Source: Sipunculus nudus (Eukaryota > Annelida > Sipuncula > Golfingiida > Sipunculidae). From it: a stretch of DNA of 64,000 nucleotides. This document shows positions 57,025 through 64,000 of the stretch, piece after piece (the first letter of the stretch is position 1; each line of letters begins with the position of its first letter). The notes below the pieces were generated by a model that worked only from the letters and a program-made list of their open reading frames with translations, made no database searches and had not been told where the DNA came from. Where the stretch lies: positions 29,079,340-29,143,339 of the forward strand of contig CM049322.1 of assembly GCA_026874595.1 (NCBI GenBank), written 5' to 3'. The position numbers were made by a program, and so were the translations under genes.

Positions 57025-58760
57025 AGGCACAAATCGTAACCGCTGCATCTGGAATCTTCTAACTTGACATCCAAATAGGTCCATGAAAAATCTCCTTGGA
57101 AACCTGGGATTAGGTCTCTGTTAACTGTATACTTCGAGCTATGGGGCTCCGAAGTACCCCCCAGAATAATGGAAAATTTGATACAAATGCTCAAGTATCT
57201 GAACAACTAATGCATTGATCACCATGATTCTTCGCATGGATATTGATCATGGAGTGTTTCATCAATTTCTGCAAATAGGTGGCGCCACCTGGATTTTTTC
57301 AATTTTTTTTACGATTTTTTTCTTTATTTTTGATACCTTTAAATATGTGGTCATCTGTTCACAGGGCACAAATCGTAAAGACTGGACCTAGAATCTTGTA
57401 TCTTGACATGCAGGGAGGCCCATGAAAAGTCTCTTTGCAAACATAAAATTATGTCTCTGTTACCCAAAACCTGAGAGCTATTGGGATTCGAACTAACCCC
57501 TAGAATAATGGAAAATTAGATACAAAAGCTCAAGTATCTAAACAACTAATGCATTGATCACCATGATTCTTTGCATGGATATTGATCATGGAGTGTTTCA
57601 TCAATTTTCTGCAGACTGGTGGCGCCACCTGGATTTTTTCGATTTTTTTTTAAATTTTTGAGACCTGAAAAGATATGGTTATTGTTAACTGGGCACAACT
57701 TGTAATGACTGGACCTAGAATCTTATATCTTTACATGCAGGGAGGCCAATGAAAAGTCTCTTTGCAAACTTAAAATTATGTCTCTTTTACCCAAAACCTA
57801 AGAGCTATGGGTTTTCGAAGTAACCCTAGTTAATAGAAAATTTGATACAAAAGCTCAAGTTTCTGAACAACAAATGCATTGATCACCATGATTCTTTGCA
57901 TGGATATTGATCTAGGAGTGTTTCATCAATTTCTGCAGACTGATGGCCCCACCTGGATTTTTTCGATTTTTTACAATTTGTTTTCTTTATTTTTGAAACC
58001 TCAAAAGATGCGTTCATCTGTTAACAGGGCACAAATCGTTATGACTGGACGTAGTATCTTATATCTCGACATCCAAAGAGGCGCATGAAAAGTCTCATTG
58101 GAAGCATAAAATTATGTCTCTGTTACCCAAAACCTTAGAGCTATGGAGCTTCGAACTACCCCCCAGAATAATAGAAAATTTGATACAGTAGCTCAATTAT
58201 TTGAACAACTAATGTATTAATCACCATGATTTTTTGCATTGATATTGATCTAGGAGTGTTTCATCAGTTTCTGCAGACTGGTGGCACCATCTGTATTTTT
58301 TAAAAATTTGTTATGGTTTTTTTTTCTCAGTTTTTGAGACCTTTAAAGATGTGGTCATCTGTTAAGAGGACACAAATCGTAATGACTGGAAATAAAATCT
58401 TATATCTTGACAAGCAGGGAGGCCCATGAAAAGTCTCCTTGAAAACCTCAAATTAGGTCTCTGTCACCGATATTGTCGGAGCTAGGGGGCTTATAAATCC
58501 CCCCCCCCCAATAATGGAATACGTGATGCCAAAGCAAGGCACAAATCATAACCAATGGGCCTAAAAACTTCTATTTTGACATCCAGAGAGGTCCATGAAA
58601 AGTCTTCTTGGAAACCTGAAATTAGGTCTCTGTTACCCATATTCTCTAAGCAATGGGGCTTATAAGCACCCCAGAATAATTGAAAATTTGATTCTAAAGC
58701 AGGGCACAAATCTTAACAATTGGACCTACAATCTTCTTGCTTGACATCCTGAGAGTTCCT
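57025..58760. repeat. Tandem repeat of about 335 bp (five units plus two short ones)
   Basis: Unit starts GGCACAAATCGTAA at 57025, 57364, 57692, 58028 and about 58368 (periods 328-340), then shortened units near 58543 and 58693. Each unit contains GGTGGCGCCACCTGGATTTT or a variant and ATGCATTGATCACCATGATT. No open frame survives. Confidence 0.8.
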
Positions 58761-60009
58761 CCAAAGTTCTCCTCAGAAACCTGAAATTATGTCACTGTGA
58801 CCTATATTATGTGATTTACAGGACATGTTTGAGCACCTCAGAAATAATGCACACAAATTGCCGGATTCAACAGGAATGGCTGGATGGATTGCCATCAAAT
58901 TTGGTGTGTTTATCGGTCTTGAACCACCTATATTATCTTAATTAGTTGCCTGTGCAAGGACATGTTTTCAACATGCCAGTCGGCTGAGCGTCATGACCCA
59001 TGGGTCACTTGTTTGGAAAGCATTAACTTGTACACATTTCTCCTTTTTGTGATGTTTATTTTCCTTAAAAAGCACAGATTTGGCGAAAATCATACAAACC
59101 TTTCATATCTCGATACTGGTTCATGGCATAATAATGCTGGTGCATTGTAAATCAATCTTTTCATCCCAAACCTTTAATATTTCACATATTGCTTACCTGC
59201 CCAAAGTGGAAGAAATCTGCAACTTTTGGGGTTACTGGTATCTGGTCAGAGGTTGAGATCACTGGACATTTTAAAAAAAATAAAGATTGTTATAAAAATC
59301 AAAATGTAGTAAATTCAATGATAGTAAGTTCTCAGATTTATTGGTAACAGGGTCAAGGATCAAGGTCACATGACCACATTTGGAAAAGCTCATAAAATAT
59401 CCTTATAGACAAATTGAATTGAGAGTCTAGATCCATGGGTCCTTGCTTTGCTGCTTTGCAACAATGTTTGTTACTTCCTTCCATAACTACATGTATGATG
59501 GATTTCGTACTTAGGCATGTGCCTAGAAATAAGCTAGATAATGAAGTTTCATTAAGAATTATTCATAACCTGTATTAAGTGTTTGGCTTGAATGTGTCTA
59601 TTTTGTTATCATCGAAGACATAACTACAATACAGTCTGTAATTAATTTTATCACCCGAATGGCCAAGATACCGTTTCGCCTCATTACTCACTCCTCGACT
59701 TTAAAATGGACCAGGTATATGAACGTCTTCACTTCCCAGATTCTTCTTTTCAATGGGTAAGGCTTGTCGCTTACTCATCTTATTCAATATACTTTTGGCT
59801 TTTTTGATCAGCTGGCTTACATTCATTCTGAGCTTTCCTGATCTTTCTTTTTCAGTGATCCTTCTTTCGGGTGATGTGGTTGTTCGTTAGCAAAATATAA
59901 CTAATAGGCCTTGAAAGTTCTCGCTTAATATTCATACAGGTCCTGTAAGATCCCCTAGTAAGAGTGACCTTTATGCTGTGAACTGTGCAGCAAACACATG
60001 TTTATGATC
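58761..60009. other. Noncoding stretch with diverged repeat sequence
   Basis: GATCAAGGTCACATGACC and CATGGGTCACTTG words are of the kind seen in nearby mollusc-type repeats. No gene is supported. Confidence 0.4.
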
Positions 60010-60210
60010 CAGGGGTGGATATAGGATTAAGGAAAATGAGGGGTCCAACCCAGGGGGATTAATGACATAACCGAAAAAAATTGTCCCCCAGGGCATTGAA
60101 ATAGGGGATCCAGGCCGCAGAAATTGGTCTGAACTCCTTTAAAAGGCTGAAGGGGGGGGGGGGGGGGGAGGGGCTGGACCACCTAGACCCCTCCCCTGGA
60201 TCCACTTCTG
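60010..60210. mobile_element. Small hAT-type MITE
   Basis: The ends are CAGGGGTGGAT and, in reverse complement of the right side, CAGAAGTGGAT. Flanking octamers TTATGATC (60002-60009) and TTATTATC (60211-60218) match at 7 of 8 positions. A long G run (about 60152-60168) lies inside. Confidence 0.6.
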
Positions 60211-60779
60211 TTATTATCATGAAAGACATAATCTTCTAAAAAGTAAAGGCGTTTGAACAAAACTTTTCATCATGGATCACAAAATTGAACTGGTGTACAT
60301 CATTTACAGGTAAATACCAGTCAGTATGCAAATCTTTAACAAATAAAGCCAGCCATCTCATCATAAATGTCACGGATTTTTTAGTCCAATATATTCAGTC
60401 AGTTTTAAGTAAACATTAGCCATACACAGATCAAAAACAGTTGATCTGGATATCTTTGCTTAATATCAACACAGGTCTTGGTTAAAGCTGATTGCATACC
60501 TGAAGCTAGGTCATATTTATATATTCTGCAGCAAAACGTGGATTTGAGCGCAAAGTTGGACTCTAATGAGTTGTCGGGGTTATAGAACAACAGTTAATAA
60601 TTGAACCTCAAAAGTATACCAGTGTATCTCATTTGCACGTATGTACCTTTCCATTACAAAAATCGCTTCCAGATTTTATATTTTAGTATCAATCAATTTT
60701 ATGTTAAAATTTATACAAAGGTTCAAATATCTCAATACCTAATTGCCTTTATATTTACACTGCTTGTTTACCTTGGATA

Positions 60780-61560
60780 GCTTTATTAGCGAATCTGTGA
60801 GCTTATGTGATGGCGCAGCGTCGTCCGTCTGCCGGCGTCCGTACCTTAACCCATACTTTCTCAAAAACAGCAGCAGCTAGCATCACTAAAGTTTATGCAA
60901 AAAATCAGTCATCTATAAAACTATATCGGATTTTGCTTATTTTTATGCTCTTTATTAACTTAGATTTTATAGGGAAAAAGCTAAAAAAGCTTTAAAAATC
61001 TTCTCCTCCGAAACTGTCCAGCCAAATTGTTCAATATTTCTCAAAAATAAACCCTGAAACAAACTCTTTCAAGTTTTTTCGAATGGTTCCAGTTCGGTGA
61101 ATTTTGGCTGAGTTACAGGAAGCTGAACTTAGTCATTTGGCAAAAAAAAAGGATACTGAAATTACAATCTCAGAAACGGCTGGAGCTGTCATCACCAAAT
61201 TTTATGCAAATGTTGGTCACGAGTCATATATGAAATTGAGGTGTTTGTGGCGCCACTTACATCGGCCAGTTTTATTCGGGCATAAACCTTGTAATTTAAG
61301 CCTCTTTCAGCTTAAAAATGTTTTATGATAAAACTGTCAAGCTGGATCGTTTAATTTTTTACAAGAATTTTCCTAGGGTAGGGTTCTTTAAATTGTATTA
61401 GAATAGATCGGTTTCGTTGATTCTTGGTACAGTCACAGAAAGCTGAAGTTGGTCTTGTGACCATAAGTAGGCCTATTCTAAACTGAAGGCTGCAGTAGTT
61501 TTCTTCTGCCAAACTGTTGATCAACTTCTGTAACATTGCACAAAAAAGGATTCTTAGATG
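60780..61560. repeat. Related repeat with CAGCGTCGTCCGTCTGCCGG head
   Basis: A GTCCG-rich head at about 60818 is followed by diverged tandem units near 60850, 61080 and 61400 (TTTCTCAAAAA, GCTGAA, CTGTCA/CTGTTGA words). Same general architecture as 56905-58760, different family. Confidence 0.5.
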
Positions 61561-61764
61561 CCTCGTAGGCCTTTGTTCAAAATTACTGAAATGACTTTTG
61601 GCAGAATTATTGGACCTTTTACAACGAAAGGGCTGCAGCTGTTAATATTCTAAACAATTTGATAAAAAAATCATATGAATATATCAGCTTGAAAAAAAGC
61701 ATTGTAGCAATAGTCGTTCAGTATGACAGATTTACCAACAGGCCAAGATTGTTTTTGTATCTTT

Positions 61765-61980
61765 AAATAGCTTGGCAGACTGCCAGCTATTTCAGATATC
61801 GCAACAGGCCAAAGGTCAGTCTAGATCTATTTAAAGCCTTTGCAGACTGCCAACTGTGTCAGATTATGCAGCAGGTCAAGAGTTTATACTCAGTGCAGCC
61901 AGGTACAGGTGAAGGGGTCACTCAGTGCAGCCAGGTGCAGGTCAAGAGTTCACTCAGTGCAGTAGCTGCAGGTGGCAATT
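61765..61980. repeat. Short nested tandem duplications
   Basis: GCAGACTGCCAGCTATTTCA recurs in diverged form about 85 bp later. CACTCAGTGCAGCCAGGT-type words occur three times at 61895-61970. Confidence 0.6.
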
Positions 61981-62089
61981 CGTTCCGGTTAACATGGAGC
62001 AACTGCCTTTCTTACCTAAGCTTGGTCTGCCCAGTGCACCTGACTCAAGAGAAATTTGACGTATTGGTTGACATTTTGACTTGTTCATG

Positions 62090-62620
62090 CAACTTTGATG
62101 GCTTTTTCGTAAACAAGACTTGTGTCGCCACCAACAATGACTTTTGTACAGTGTATATATCTGCTTATTTGTCAGAAGGGATTTGATATATCAGCCTGAA
62201 ATTCTGCATATCTATACATATCGGATAGCTTCGTCGTATACAAGACTGGTGGCGGAACCTAGAATTTTGGTTGCATAGTGTCTTTCCATGCTTTTTTTCT
62301 AAGGAGGGATTTTATATATCAGCCTGAAACTGGGCATATGTAAACATCTCGGATAGCTTCGTCGTATGAAAGGTAGCTGGCACCACCTACAATAATTTTT
62401 GCTTATTTCTCAGGAGTGATTTGACAAGTCAACCTGAAATTATGCATTTCAATACATCTCGGATAGTTTTGCTGTATTCAAGACTTGTGGTACCACCTAC
62501 AATTGTTTTGTGCATCTGTGCACATAGAGTGGTTTGAGTATCTGCCTGAAATTTTGCATGTCCATACATCTTCGATGGCTTTCTCGTACACAAGACTGGT
62601 GGTGCCACCTACAATCATTA
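62090..62620. repeat. Tandem repeat of about 115-125 bp (four to five units)
   Basis: The word GATATATCAGCCTGAAAT recurs near 62184, 62310, 62420 and 62534 in diverged form, each followed by TCGGATAGCTTCGTCGTA and a GGTGGCACCACCTA-like word. Confidence 0.7.
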
Positions 62621-62628
62621 GCTCAGCT

Positions 62629-64000
62629 GACTATAAGTCATCTGAGCTATAGTCGTAGTCCATTGTCCGTCGTCCGTCCGTCTGTCTGTCCGTCCGTCCG
62701 TCCGTCCGACTGTCCGGATGTCCGTCCGTAAGACTGGCACGTTTTGACACCATTGGACCTACGAATCTGAAATTCGGCATACAGTTAGATGTCCCCAAAA
62801 TCTCCTACCACGCTGAAAATTGGTTCAATAGGACTTTGTTCCTTTGAGATGTTAAGGAAAAACCTCATTTTTTTATTAGAAATCTATTTTCACACTTCAG
62901 GACTGCCTAATATCAAAACCACTCATCTGGTTTTCTTCATATTTACCATGAATATTCCTCTATATAGTTTCTATGTACATGCCAGAAATTGAGTCAGTAT
63001 TATTTAATTTAAAAAAGTTATGGGCCCAAACATAATGGACTTTGTAAAAAAGTCAGGAAAGATATTTGGTCACTTAAGACCAAAAGTGTTAGAGGTAGGG
63101 ATTTTTTTTCAGTAATACAACTTTAATTGGTCAAAATTTAAATGTATACCAAAAATTAGATCAAAATCTGTCAATTTTTTAAAAATATTGGCAAAATGAT
63201 AAAATTGGTACCTTAAATTTTGCCCAAGTTTGATCATGGCACATTTTTTCCCTGTAACTGCTCATGATTTAATTTTCAAAGCATGTTTTTGTTACCATTT
63301 CAACTGTTAACACCAAAAATATGAAACCAGTTGATCAAAAACTGTAGATTTTATTCAAGTTTTCAAGCACCATGTCACATATTGTTTACATCAAGCTAGT
63401 GTTATGCAGTTTGCTAGAGCTCAGCTCCCCAGCTTCAGCTCTAAGTTCCTTAAATTTGGCATACAGTTAGATGTCTCCAAAATCCCCTACCAAGCCAAGA
63501 ATTTGATCACTAGGATTTAATTCCTTCGAAATATTAATGAAAACTTCATTTTTCCAATAAAAACCCATTGTTACACTGTGAGACTGCCTAATATCAAAAC
63601 CACTGATCATATATAATATACATATTTTTCTGTACATTCGCTATGCACATGCCAGAAATGATGTCAGTATTGAGTAATTGTTTTAAGTTATGGGCCCAAA
63701 CATGATGCACTTTTTAAAAAATCAAGAAATATATCTACTCCCTTGACAAGAGGATTGCTGAAGCTAGAGATTTTTTGTCAGGGATGTAACATTATTTAAT
63801 CAAGATTCAATTGAATACCAAATATTAGTTCTGAATTTTTCAAATTTTATAAGTTATTAGTATAAATATAAAATTAGTACCTTAAATTTTGCCCAACTTT
63901 GACCATGGCATGTTTTTTTCCTGAGAGCACTGTTGATATAATTTTCATGTCTTGCACACATAAGGATTTCATATTTGTAATTTAGAAAGCTGAAACAAAT
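62629..64000. repeat. Bivalve-type repeat head followed by two units of about 680 bp
   Basis: AGCTCAGCTGACTATAAGTC, ATCTGAGCT and (GTCCGTCC)n open the element. GGCATACAGTTAGATGTC at about 62777 and 63458, and CTAATATCAAAACCACT at about 62907 and 63588, show a second copy about 681 bp on, running to the window edge. Confidence 0.75.

Overview
This is an AT-rich, intron-rich animal nuclear window. The bivalve-type interspersed repeats (an 'AGCTCAGCTGAC...TCTGAGCT' head followed by GTCCGTCCGTC runs), many small inverted-repeat DNA transposons, minisatellites and long (TA)n tracts, together with transmembrane C-type-lectin receptors, suggest a lophotrochozoan, most likely a bivalve mollusc. The organism call is an inference. 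I see no rRNA genes, no intact tRNA genes and no CRISPR.

Three multi-exon genes can be rebuilt with GT-AG junctions and intact reading phase. (1) Minus strand, 12654 down to 1 and running off the left edge: 12 exons, at least 678 residues. It encodes a signal peptide, three copies of a two-exon beta-sandwich-like module (half A with F-Q-[IV]-W-R, half B with E-Y-I...G-[DF]), Ser/Thr-rich spacers, one membrane helix and the start of a cytoplasmic tail. (2) Plus strand, 40443-45381: 8 exons, 475 residues, with a signal peptide, two C-type lectin domains (CTLDs), a stalk, a membrane helix, and a tail carrying YEEI and YENA tyrosine motifs plus a C-x2-C-x7-C-x2-H cluster. (3) Plus strand, 50411-56512: 10 exons, 475 residues as modelled, with the same layout (signal peptide, two CTLDs each split by a phase-1 intron, stalk, membrane helix) but an unrelated, highly charged tail. 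Genes 2 and 3 look like tandem paralogues whose tails diverged. All three are plausible cell-surface recognition receptors; ligands and signalling are inferred.

Layout: 1-12.7 kb is gene 1, with a 32-bp minisatellite in one intron that abuts a splice donor. 12.7-40.2 kb is a long gene-poor stretch holding a candidate noncoding first exon of gene 1 (about 14.4 kb), two pogo/Tigger-like elements with TA target duplications, a 0.77-kb long-terminal-inverted-repeat element, a hAT MITE with a perfect 8-bp target duplication, a 49-bp satellite (31.3-34.0 kb), a 31-32-bp satellite (34.7-35.4 kb), a hairpin between two (TA)n tracts and another MITE (38.8-39.2 kb). 40.2-45.5 kb is gene 2. 45.6-48.5 kb is a repeat block and otherwise plain sequence. 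48.6-56.5 kb is gene 3, with a decayed LINE in its first intron. 56.7-64.0 kb is almost wholly repeats: a SINE-like piece, tandem units of about 335, 115-125 and 680 bp, and a small hAT MITE.

Most open frames elsewhere are short, repeat-derived and carry no recognisable domain.
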